Below are positions 54,156 to 61,556 of a DNA stretch of 64,000 bases, piece after piece (position 1 is the stretch's first letter; each line of letters starts with the position of its first letter). Under the pieces are notes generated by a model. That model did no database searches. It had not been told where the DNA came from and worked only from the letters and a program-made list of their open reading frames with translations. The position numbers were made by a program, and so were the translations under genes. Source of the stretch: Candidatus Obscuribacterales bacterium. GTDB taxonomy: Bacteria > Cyanobacteriota > Vampirovibrionia > Obscuribacterales > Obscuribacteraceae. The DNA is taken from NCBI GenBank assembly GCA_031292355.1, contig JARLHI010000060.1:186001-250000 (forward strand). Direction: 5' to 3'.

Positions 54156-55952
54156 TTAGTGCTTTAGCTCGGCCATCATTTCTCTTCTGACGATTTCAAC
54201 TGGTGGCCCACCTGCGCTCAAAAAGCGGTTGTGAAAATCATAGAGATTGAATTTATCGCCCTGAGCCTTTTTCACTTCTTCTCGCAGAGAAAGTATTTGC
54301 AATTTTCCTAATGTATAAACGAGGTAGGTGGGGTCCATCGTGCCCCGTTTTGCTTCGCGCTCACCATTTGCTTTTTCTTGATAGCCTTCTTTAACAAAGA
54401 AATCGGTGGCTTCGGCAACAGTCATGCCTTGTGTGTGCAGTTTGATGGCGCAAATATAGCGGCATGCGCGCAGCAATGCGTCATGCAATTGCACCAGTCT
54501 TAGTTTTTTGTCGCCGTTGCCAAATCCTTCGTCCAGCATCATTTGCTCACAATAATGAGCCCATCCTTCGCTATTGGAAGCGCAGTCAAGGATTTTTCGC
54601 ACTTTCGAGGTCAGCCCTTTGAGGAACAAATATTGCACATAGTGGCCTGGGTAGCATTCGTGGACGCTTGTATTTAGGACATCGTCATAGCTATAGAAGC
54701 GCATGTGTTCTTCGGTATGTTCTTTCGTCCAGTCTTTGGATGGTTCAGTCACAAAGTAGAAAGCTTCTTTAGCCTTGGTCTCGAAGGTACCCGGTGTATC
54801 CATTGCGGCAAAAATTAGAGCCATCATAAATGGTGGCGTTGCCTCCACTGTCGCTCTGTCGTCGCTCGGGATCTTGATTATATGTTTCTCAATGCAGTAT
54901 GTGCGAAGTCGCTCTAAAACGTCTTTAGTCGCTGTAATCAGTTTGGACGCGGGTGGGTGATCTTTGGCGATTGACTGAAAAATCTCACCCGGTTCTTTCG
55001 TCGGATCTATTTCGTGGGCTGTCTTGGTGAATTCAGCTTGCAACCGGCTTAGCTCATTTTGACCACGTTTCAACAGCACATCCAGGGACTCTGTCGCCAT
55101 TTCGTCATAGAGAATTTTCTTGGCGTAGGTGTCTGACCCGAGCGCGAAGCTGCCTTTGCAGGCTTCTTTGTCGGCCAGCAATTCGTGCACGAATTTTTTG
55201 TAATCGACGAGCGCGTCTATAACTTTTGCGTTGCTGACAGCAAATTCACTTTTTAATTTTGCATCAGTAGCTGGCTCGATGCCTTTAGGCACATCGTTTT
55301 TGAAAAAATCTATAATGCCTGGCAGTTGTTCTTCGGCGACTTCGGCAAATATCCTTGGAACTGCATTGCGATCTATGTTCCGTTTGGCTGCCTTAAGCGC
55401 TTCTGGCATCTTGTTTTCGCGCGAAATCACAGATGCCAACCGCTCATTGATTGGTGCAAAATCGCGCTTGATTAAAGGAAATAACGAACTGGAAATAGCG
55501 CTTGAATATAGATCGGGATCTTTTTTCCATTTCTGTATTACTTCAAAATCCAGTATGTGCGCGCGTATTCGATTCTTTAGCAATTCGAGATCGTCTTTTG
55601 CAACGAGTGAATAATCGGAAGCATCAAGCGCTTCGAACTTTTCCAGATACTTTTTATTCAAAGCATTTTCTTTTTCCATTGCCTCTTTTGAATAATCTTC
55701 AAGTTCACCATCGAGCTTGTGAAAGCCAAGATTGGTCGACCAAGTAGGTGAAATGGCAAGAATATCGTTGAAGTAGAAATCGCAAAGCGTATACAAATTT
55801 AAGTCGTCAATGTTTTTGGGATTGCTTTCGTGGGCGGCCGTTGCCGATGAATGAGCATTGACGACCAAACCCGTTGAAAAACCAATGGCAAGCAACGCAG
55901 AAGTAGCAATAGCCAAAGACTGGCGACTTTTCTTAGAGAGTTTTGTGAGCAC
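54156..55952 (-). CDS. secreted DUF885 family hydrolase
   Basis: The 598-residue protein has a signal peptide (about 1-33, ending VVNAHSSATA). A long helical DUF885 domain follows. The metal-type motif is VHECYPGHYVQ (HExxxGH-like), followed by SEGWAHYCEQM, the typical second signature with Glu. DUF885 proteins are predicted zinc carboxypeptidase-like enzymes. I use GTG 55952, with GGGG 6 nt upstream; ATG 55970 and 56102 lack sites, and the longer versions run into the divergent gene. It faces the zincin-like gene start with 37 nt between. Confidence 0.75.
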   Translation of the reverse strand: MLTKLSKKSRQSLAIATSALLAIGFSTGLVVNAHSSATAAHESNPKNIDDLNLYTLCDFYFNDILAISPTWSTNLGFHKLDGELEDYSKEAMEKENALNKKYLEKFEALDASDYSLVAKDDLELLKNRIRAHILDFEVIQKWKKDPDLYSSAISSSLFPLIKRDFAPINERLASVISRENKMPEALKAAKRNIDRNAVPRIFAEVAEEQLPGIIDFFKNDVPKGIEPATDAKLKSEFAVSNAKVIDALVDYKKFVHELLADKEACKGSFALGSDTYAKKILYDEMATESLDVLLKRGQNELSRLQAEFTKTAHEIDPTKEPGEIFQSIAKDHPPASKLITATKDVLERLRTYCIEKHIIKIPSDDRATVEATPPFMMALIFAAMDTPGTFETKAKEAFYFVTEPSKDWTKEHTEEHMRFYSYDDVLNTSVHECYPGHYVQYLFLKGLTSKVRKILDCASNSEGWAHYCEQMMLDEGFGNGDKKLRLVQLHDALLRACRYICAIKLHTQGMTVAEATDFFVKEGYQEKANGEREAKRGTMDPTYLVYTLGKLQILSLREEVKKAQGDKFNLYDFHNRFLSAGGPPVEIVRREMMAELKH

Positions 55953-55989
55953 GATTGACCCCTTTGACATTTTTTCGACCAAGGAAGCC

Positions 55990-57573
55990 ATGCTAAGCCT
56001 TTGGCAACCTCTTTGGACGAATTTCATGTTTAATCTCTTTGGCGTAATTTCACCACTGACCGCGCCCAGTGGAGTGACTATGCTGATGGTCTTCGACAGC
56101 AATCAGCAAATTCAGGTAATCGTTGGGCATTGGGCGTCCGAGACTATGCAAATCTTTGACATTGCAGACAATAAAAAGCCTGATCAAGGGCAGCATCCAG
56201 ACTCACGCTTGAATTTATTATCGATTGAGCATTCCGATGCAAAGGGTGTTTGGGCTCAGGTTCGAGCATTTTCTCGCAGTTATGGGGAAGCCCTTGTACA
56301 TCCTTTTGGGCTGGGCGAAAACACAGTAACAGCAAAAGCAGCACCTTTTGTTGATACCTCGCTTGCCGCTCAGGCGGGGCACCTAGCCGGTCAGTTTACT
56401 GATGCGGCTGTGGCAATGGCTATCGCCAGAGAACTGCCTTTTCTTAAAGCGTCCAAAGTAATGTCGCATGAGCAATCTTTTCTGCATGCGCCGGCAACGC
56501 TCGTACCCAGGGAATCGACACTGGCAACAACCTTTGCAAAACCTTCGGCTCATTTGATCGGCAACATTCACATGGATGCTGAGGATTATTCACTTACATC
56601 CGATGTCAGCCACTTAATTGAATCGACAAGCATTGCTCCGACCACCTACAAAATGACAAAACCAGGAATGCCTGATCAACACTTCGAGACAACCGAGCCG
56701 TTCAAATTCTATAAACTCAAAGGGATTGATACCAGGATTGGGCTTCCAGCTGATTTTGCCGATTCACTGGAGAAAATCCGCCGCAGTCGCTTTCAATCAG
56801 CTGGGATGGAAGGATTCGAACGTGATCAATTCGACGCCAGTCGCAGTGCTCATTTACATGGATATGATTCGGCTATTCTGCCCGAGCAGATGGCTTACTT
56901 CTTGCGCGAATTGCCAAATCCTTCTCTTGTCAAAGAAGTTTTACTAATTCCTCAAGCAGATGCAAAAGCGGGCGCTGCTGTCGATCTCGATATTCCAGGG
57001 CGGGTGCAGTTATTTGGTTTCAAACGTTTCCTGGACCCGTATATAGACACAGCAGAAGCCCCATTTTATCTAAGGCATGAGTGGTCGCATCTGGCCGAAC
57101 GCGAAAACGATTCTTTGTCGTCGGCCTTTAAAGTGGCTCACAATCTGGAAAGCAAAGGCTTTTTTGCTCACAAAACTGCAGTCGACAATCCCTCTGAAGA
57201 TTGGGCTGTGCATCTTGGCGAAAATCTGATGGATTCGGACGCCCATAAATTCCTCGAAACTGTTGAGCGTGCGCCATTGCGCTCTCTCGTGCTTTTGCAG
57301 AGTTTGAAAGAGCAGCTGGCAAGAGGTACGGAATCAGTTGGGAGCTCTTTTATTGCGCAGTCTCATCAACCAGTCGTTGCAAACCCGCTGACTAACCCAT
57401 ATGGTTCGCAACTGCGTGCTCGAGTACAGATGGGCGAGCAATTGCTCATACCGGAAGTGCGCTCGTTGTTGCGTCAGAAGCTGGTTGGACCGGGTTCAAC
57501 TCAGGGGCTAATGGCTCATCGTTACGCCACTTTCATGCGCCAAAATGGCATTGAATTGCTGAGTTCTCACTAA
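55990..57573 (+). CDS. putative zinc metallopeptidase with HEWSH motif
   Basis: The 527-residue protein contains HEWSH at residues 363-367, embedded in PFYLRHEWSHLAERE. A downstream ASEDW-like segment follows, SEDWAVHLGE (E403), 36 residues after the last His. This HExxH plus distant Glu arrangement is that of gluzincins, and the E-x-W/F-A form resembles lethal-factor-like peptidases. The first 350 residues match nothing I know. No signal peptide is evident. AGGA lies 4 nt before ATG 55990, and ATG 56026 is a second option. The peptidase call rests on motifs only. Confidence 0.5.
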   Translation: MLSLWQPLWTNFMFNLFGVISPLTAPSGVTMLMVFDSNQQIQVIVGHWASETMQIFDIADNKKPDQGQHPDSRLNLLSIEHSDAKGVWAQVRAFSRSYGEALVHPFGLGENTVTAKAAPFVDTSLAAQAGHLAGQFTDAAVAMAIARELPFLKASKVMSHEQSFLHAPATLVPRESTLATTFAKPSAHLIGNIHMDAEDYSLTSDVSHLIESTSIAPTTYKMTKPGMPDQHFETTEPFKFYKLKGIDTRIGLPADFADSLEKIRRSRFQSAGMEGFERDQFDASRSAHLHGYDSAILPEQMAYFLRELPNPSLVKEVLLIPQADAKAGAAVDLDIPGRVQLFGFKRFLDPYIDTAEAPFYLRHEWSHLAERENDSLSSAFKVAHNLESKGFFAHKTAVDNPSEDWAVHLGENLMDSDAHKFLETVERAPLRSLVLLQSLKEQLARGTESVGSSFIAQSHQPVVANPLTNPYGSQLRARVQMGEQLLIPEVRSLLRQKLVGPGSTQGLMAHRYATFMRQNGIELLSSH

Positions 57574-57731
57574 GAAATCTGCGGCTGAAAGTCGATTTCG
57601 CTCTTAAGTTGCTTTAACCGGTGCTCATATGATGTATCAAATCAAAAGAAACAATTACAGAATTGCCTGTAAGCAATGCAAATCGGCGGAAAAAAGGCGA
57701 AAATATATTTTGACGTTTTGAGCGCCCAACC

Positions 57732-57760
57732 GGTCCGTAACAATACGAGATTAGCGGACC
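57732..57760 (+). promoter_or_regulatory. hairpin in the ETF operon leader
   Basis: GGTCCG pairs with CGGACC (6 bp plus one G-T, 17-nt loop) about 50 nt before etfB. A second smaller stem (TATCT/AGATA at 57765-57778) follows. No T-run, so these are leader structures of unknown effect. Confidence 0.35.
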
Positions 57761-57810
57761 CTCTTATCTACCGAGATAGGTATAGTTGATCCGGGGGCTC
57801 AGGGAGAATC

Positions 57811-58647
57811 ATGGCAGGCTACAACATTTTCGTGCTTGTAAAGCAAGTACCAGACCAGGGATCCAAAGCTGGCATCAATCCAGACGGGACTATTGATCGT
57901 GCCAAGGCAAAGCGCATGCTCAATCCTTTTGACCGTTACGCTTTGCAAGCGGCGTTGCATGTCAAAAAGACGTACGGCGGCACCGTTACTGCTATTTCGA
58001 TGGGACCGCCACCAGCTGTTGAAATTTTGATGGAAGCTCTTGAGCACGGAGTCGACCGTTGTCTTTTGCTATCAGACAGACGTCTTGCTGCTTCTGACAC
58101 ATTGGCAACTGCCTACGCTCTGTACAAGACAGTTCTTTATGCCGGTCAATTCGACATGATCTTTTGCGGACTGCAGACCACTGATGGTGACACCGCGCAA
58201 GTAGGACCACAGCTTGCCGAGAGACTCAACCTGCCTCAAGTCACCTATTGCGAAGATTTCAAAATTGAAGATGGCAAACTACACGCCACTCGCATCATCG
58301 AGGGTGGTACGCAAAGAGTTGTCGTTCCTACTCCAGTGTTATTCACCGTCGCAAACTCTTATCATCCTCTCGAATACAAGTCTTTCCGAGGCACATGGCG
58401 CGTTCAGCAATTGGCTAGACAGCCAGAAGAACTAAAGAAATATATTCAGACGGTTGATCTCGACTTGATTGAAGCAGATCCTGTAAGAACCGGATTGAAA
58501 GGGTCGCCAACTATTGTTGCTGCCACTGAAAAAGTGGGCGACATTGGCGGCAATTGCAAAATGCATGAGGGCGAATCGCCTGAACACATGGTCGAAGAAG
58601 TGATGAAGTGTACAAATATTAGTGAATTTTTGGTGGCATCGAAATAG
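57811..58647 (+). CDS. etfB: electron transfer flavoprotein beta subunit
   Basis: The 278-residue protein has the ETF-beta fold: FVLVKQVPDQG at the start, RMLNPFDRYAL, the AMP-site ISMGPPPA, DRRLAASDTLATAY and the FCGLQTTDGDTAQVGPQLA signature. With EtfA it forms a heterodimer that carries one FAD and takes electrons from acyl-CoA or other dehydrogenases. GGGAG precedes the ATG by 4 nt. It is first in a three-gene operon with etfA and an ETF:quinone oxidoreductase. The length fits the FixA/bifurcating-type group slightly more than the housekeeping type (about 250). Confidence 0.9.
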   Translation: MAGYNIFVLVKQVPDQGSKAGINPDGTIDRAKAKRMLNPFDRYALQAALHVKKTYGGTVTAISMGPPPAVEILMEALEHGVDRCLLLSDRRLAASDTLATAYALYKTVLYAGQFDMIFCGLQTTDGDTAQVGPQLAERLNLPQVTYCEDFKIEDGKLHATRIIEGGTQRVVVPTPVLFTVANSYHPLEYKSFRGTWRVQQLARQPEELKKYIQTVDLDLIEADPVRTGLKGSPTIVAATEKVGDIGGNCKMHEGESPEHMVEEVMKCTNISEFLVASK

Positions 58648-58649
58648 TC

Positions 58650-59786
58650 ATGGCTGAAGAAAACACACAACCAACCGAAGTTTTTGATAGCAAAAAAGAG
58701 CAGCCATGCCCTAAAGGTGATGTGCTGGTCGTTGCAGAGCAGATTTTAGGTGATTTGCAACCAGTCACTCTCGAGCTCTTAGGAGCCGGTAGGATCCTGG
58801 CTGACAAAATGGAGCGCCAATTGAAATGTGTCATTCTTGGACACAATCTTGGCGACATTCCTAAGCGACTTATTGAGCATGGTGCTGACATTGTCTATGT
58901 CGCAGACCATGAAGAATTGAAGGATTTCCGAACATTGACCTATCGACGAGTCATTGTTGATTTACTGGAGTCGTTTGATGAGCCACCACATACGACACTA
59001 CTTGGTTCGACTACCAGTGGTCGAGATCTGGCACCGCGAATTGCTTCTCACTTTGAGACCGGCTTGACGGCTGACTGTACAGAGTTGGACATTGGACCTT
59101 ATGAGCACAAAGGTAAAATCGACCCCAGCAAAATTGGTACCTACGCCAATTGTTTGTACGCCATTCGCCCAAGTTTTGGCGAAAGTTTAAAGGCCCGCAT
59201 TCTTGGACCGTGGAAGAACCCACAGATGGCCACAACCAGACCTGGTGTGATGATTCCGCTGAAAGCCGATCCTTCAAGAAAAGGCGAAATCGTAAACATC
59301 CCTGTTAATTTGAAGGACGAAGATTATCGGTTGAAAGTAGCCGAGACCATTCGCGAAATCTCAAAAGGCGTCAACCTTGCTGATGCTGATGTAATCATCA
59401 GTGGCGGTTACGGTTTAGGCGGGGCTGAAGGTTTTGCCATGTTGTACGAACTGGCAAAATGCTTTGAGAATTCAGCAGTTGGTGCTTCACGTAAAGCCGT
59501 AGACCTTGGTTGGATTCCTTATCAAAACCAGGTCGGGCAAACTGGTAAAACAGTTCGTCCAAAATTGTATTTAGCATTTGGCATCTCAGGCGCTATCCAA
59601 CATCGGGTTGGAATGTCTAAATCCTCTTTAATCATCGCCGTCAACAAAGACCCTGATGCTGCGATTTTTAAATTCGCTAATCACGGCATTGTTGGGGATC
59701 TTAATTTGATCATTCCTGAGATGATAAAGCAGTTTAAGGCAGTCCAATCCGGTCGAGGGGTAGAGGCAGTTGTCAGCACGCATTGA
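58650..59786 (+). CDS. etfA: electron transfer flavoprotein alpha subunit
   Basis: The 378-residue protein carries the FAD-binding C-terminal motif: GYGLGGAEGF, VGASRKAVDLGWIP, VGQTGKTVRPKLYLAFGISG and NKDPDAAIFKFANHGIVGDL, all in order. The N-terminal domain begins around VLVVAEQILGDLQPVTLE. It binds FAD as part of the ETF heterodimer. It starts 2 nt after the etfB stop. It overlaps the oxidoreductase gene by 17 nt. A preceding ribosome site is weak, so coupling is likely. Confidence 0.9.
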   Translation: MAEENTQPTEVFDSKKEQPCPKGDVLVVAEQILGDLQPVTLELLGAGRILADKMERQLKCVILGHNLGDIPKRLIEHGADIVYVADHEELKDFRTLTYRRVIVDLLESFDEPPHTTLLGSTTSGRDLAPRIASHFETGLTADCTELDIGPYEHKGKIDPSKIGTYANCLYAIRPSFGESLKARILGPWKNPQMATTRPGVMIPLKADPSRKGEIVNIPVNLKDEDYRLKVAETIREISKGVNLADADVIISGGYGLGGAEGFAMLYELAKCFENSAVGASRKAVDLGWIPYQNQVGQTGKTVRPKLYLAFGISGAIQHRVGMSKSSLIIAVNKDPDAAIFKFANHGIVGDLNLIIPEMIKQFKAVQSGRGVEAVVSTH

Positions 59787-61485
59787 ATACGATCTATTGC
59801 TAGTCGGAGGCAGTCCTTCTAACCTCACTCTGGCATACCACTTTTTGGAACTGGCAAAAGTCAGTGGTAAAGAGTTCACCGTTGCGATTTTGGAAAAAGG
59901 CAAAGAATTCGGCTCACACGTCATGAGTGGTGCCGTATCAAATCCTCATGTGATCAAGAAGATTTGGCCCAACTACGAGGAATTGAAATTTCCGGTAGAA
60001 GCTATTTGCAATGACAGCGCAGTCGCTGTGCTTGGTAAAGAGAAGAAGTGGGATATGCCCGCTAAACTTTATCCAAAGTCGCTCGATAAAACTGGCTACA
60101 TGGTTTTGACTCTGAGCCACACTACTGTCTGGCTAGCCAATCAAGTTACCGAAAAAGCTAAGGACGTACCGAACGTCACTGTCGATATGTTTACTGGTTT
60201 TGCCGCTCATGGTGTCGTTTTCGAAGACGGACGTGTCGCAGGTGTAGCTGTTAGCGAAGAGCCAAAGTCAGAAGATGATTATGTCTACGCAAAATTTACG
60301 TGCTTTGGCGACAAAGGTTTTGTTTCGCGTGACGTCGTCGATCACTTTAAACTGAGAGATTGTCCGCAAATCTGGTCAGTTGGTGTTAAAGAAGTCTGGC
60401 AGGTTAACGAAGACTATGCTGGCAAAGTCTGGCACACTCTCGGTTGGCCACTGCTTGAAGGCACTTTTGGTGGTGGCTTCGTCTATGGCATGAAAGACAA
60501 GAAGCTCACAATCGGTATGGTCATCAGTCTTGATAGCCAGGACCCTAATATGAATCCTCAGTTGAAGTTGCAAGAATACAAAATGCATCCCTGGATTCAA
60601 GAAATGATTAAAGGCGGCAAGCTGCTCAAATACGGAGCTGCATTGCTTCCTGAAGGCGGTTACTATTCGCTGCCGAAGAAATTCTATGTGCCAGGCGCAA
60701 TTTTGCTGGGAGACGCTCTGGGCGTTCTCGATGTGAAATCTCTCGCCGGCGTCGATAGAGCGATGGAATGCGGATATCAGGCTGCTGAAGTTTTGCATGA
60801 CGCTCTGGTCAAAGGCGATTTCTCTGAGTCGGCTCTTGCTCCTTATCAGGAACGTCTGGAAAACAGTTTTGTTATTCAAGAATTGAAGAAAAATCGCTAC
60901 TTCCGCTGGGCTTTCATTGAAAATCCAAAATTGCTTGGCGAATATCTTCCCGAAATTGCGCGCAGTATCGACAAGACCAACCCTTGGATGGGCATGCTCA
61001 AGGTTGGCATCAAACATCCACTAGGCGCCCCTATGCAGGGCGTTCGGTCATTGGGCTTGATTGAAGGCAAGCTGGATATCGGACCTATTCAATATAAAGC
61101 CGACTACAGGCACATCGTTCCTGAGTTCGTTACACCAAAATATGACGAGCCACCACATGATAAATCGACGATTTATTCGCGTCCTGATGCGGTTTTCTAT
61201 GCAGGAACGAAGTATCACGAAGGCAACAAACACATTGATGAATTCAATGCTCAGGTCTGTCAACAGTGCATCGGTAAGTACGAGGGATTAGGTAAGACCA
61301 CCCCGTGCGTAGCTGACTGTACTGCTGAAGTCCATCGCATCGACATCATTGACGATCTAAGAAAACATGGAATGTCGCTAGAAAATTGCGTACATTGCCG
61401 CACCTGTGAAATGGTTTGTCCAGAGGTGAACCTGCGAGTGAACGCACCATCTCAAGGTAGTGGACCGGATTTCCTCGGTCTCTAG
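59770..61485 (+). CDS. ETF:quinone oxidoreductase (FixC/FixX-like fusion)
   Basis: The 571-residue protein resembles ETF-QO: FGSHVMSGAV, WPLLEGTFGGGFVYG, LKYGAALLPEGGYYSLPK and the closing FAD region ILLGDALGVLDVKSLAGVDRAM. The usual GxGxxG reads GGSPSN. Its C-terminal ferredoxin-like part has eight Cys: 497, 500, 513, 517, 540, 543, 546, 550, where human ETF-QO uses four. It would pass electrons from EtfAB to quinone at the membrane. It starts at TTG with GAGGGG 9 nt upstream and overlaps etfA. Confidence 0.82.
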   Translation: MSARIEYDLLLVGGSPSNLTLAYHFLELAKVSGKEFTVAILEKGKEFGSHVMSGAVSNPHVIKKIWPNYEELKFPVEAICNDSAVAVLGKEKKWDMPAKLYPKSLDKTGYMVLTLSHTTVWLANQVTEKAKDVPNVTVDMFTGFAAHGVVFEDGRVAGVAVSEEPKSEDDYVYAKFTCFGDKGFVSRDVVDHFKLRDCPQIWSVGVKEVWQVNEDYAGKVWHTLGWPLLEGTFGGGFVYGMKDKKLTIGMVISLDSQDPNMNPQLKLQEYKMHPWIQEMIKGGKLLKYGAALLPEGGYYSLPKKFYVPGAILLGDALGVLDVKSLAGVDRAMECGYQAAEVLHDALVKGDFSESALAPYQERLENSFVIQELKKNRYFRWAFIENPKLLGEYLPEIARSIDKTNPWMGMLKVGIKHPLGAPMQGVRSLGLIEGKLDIGPIQYKADYRHIVPEFVTPKYDEPPHDKSTIYSRPDAVFYAGTKYHEGNKHIDEFNAQVCQQCIGKYEGLGKTTPCVADCTAEVHRIDIIDDLRKHGMSLENCVHCRTCEMVCPEVNLRVNAPSQGSGPDFLGL

Positions 61486-61519
61486 AAAGCCAGTTCAGAT
61501 CAACCAAATCAGTTCAATT

Positions 61520-61556
61520 AGCCTGCAAAATTATGCTCAATGCATTTTTGCAGGCT
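61520..61556 (+). terminator. strong rho-independent terminator of ETF operon
   Basis: AGCCTGCAAAA and TTTTGCAGGCT form a perfect 11-bp stem with a 15-nt loop, followed by CTTTGTTTTTCT. It also encodes the last codons of the convergent LMF-Memo gene on the minus strand. Confidence 0.85.

Noticed and set aside
55858..55989. N-terminal extension of the HEWSH gene
   Set aside because: It overlaps the signal peptide coding of the divergent DUF885 gene and has no ribosome site.
57578..57609. GAAATC/GATTTC inverted repeat after the HEWSH gene as a terminator
   Set aside because: Only 6 bp with a long loop and no T-run.
60376..61017. 213-codon open frame antisense to the ETF:quinone oxidoreductase
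   Set aside because: The sense frame has clear family motifs across the same bases, and the antisense product has no recognisable domain.
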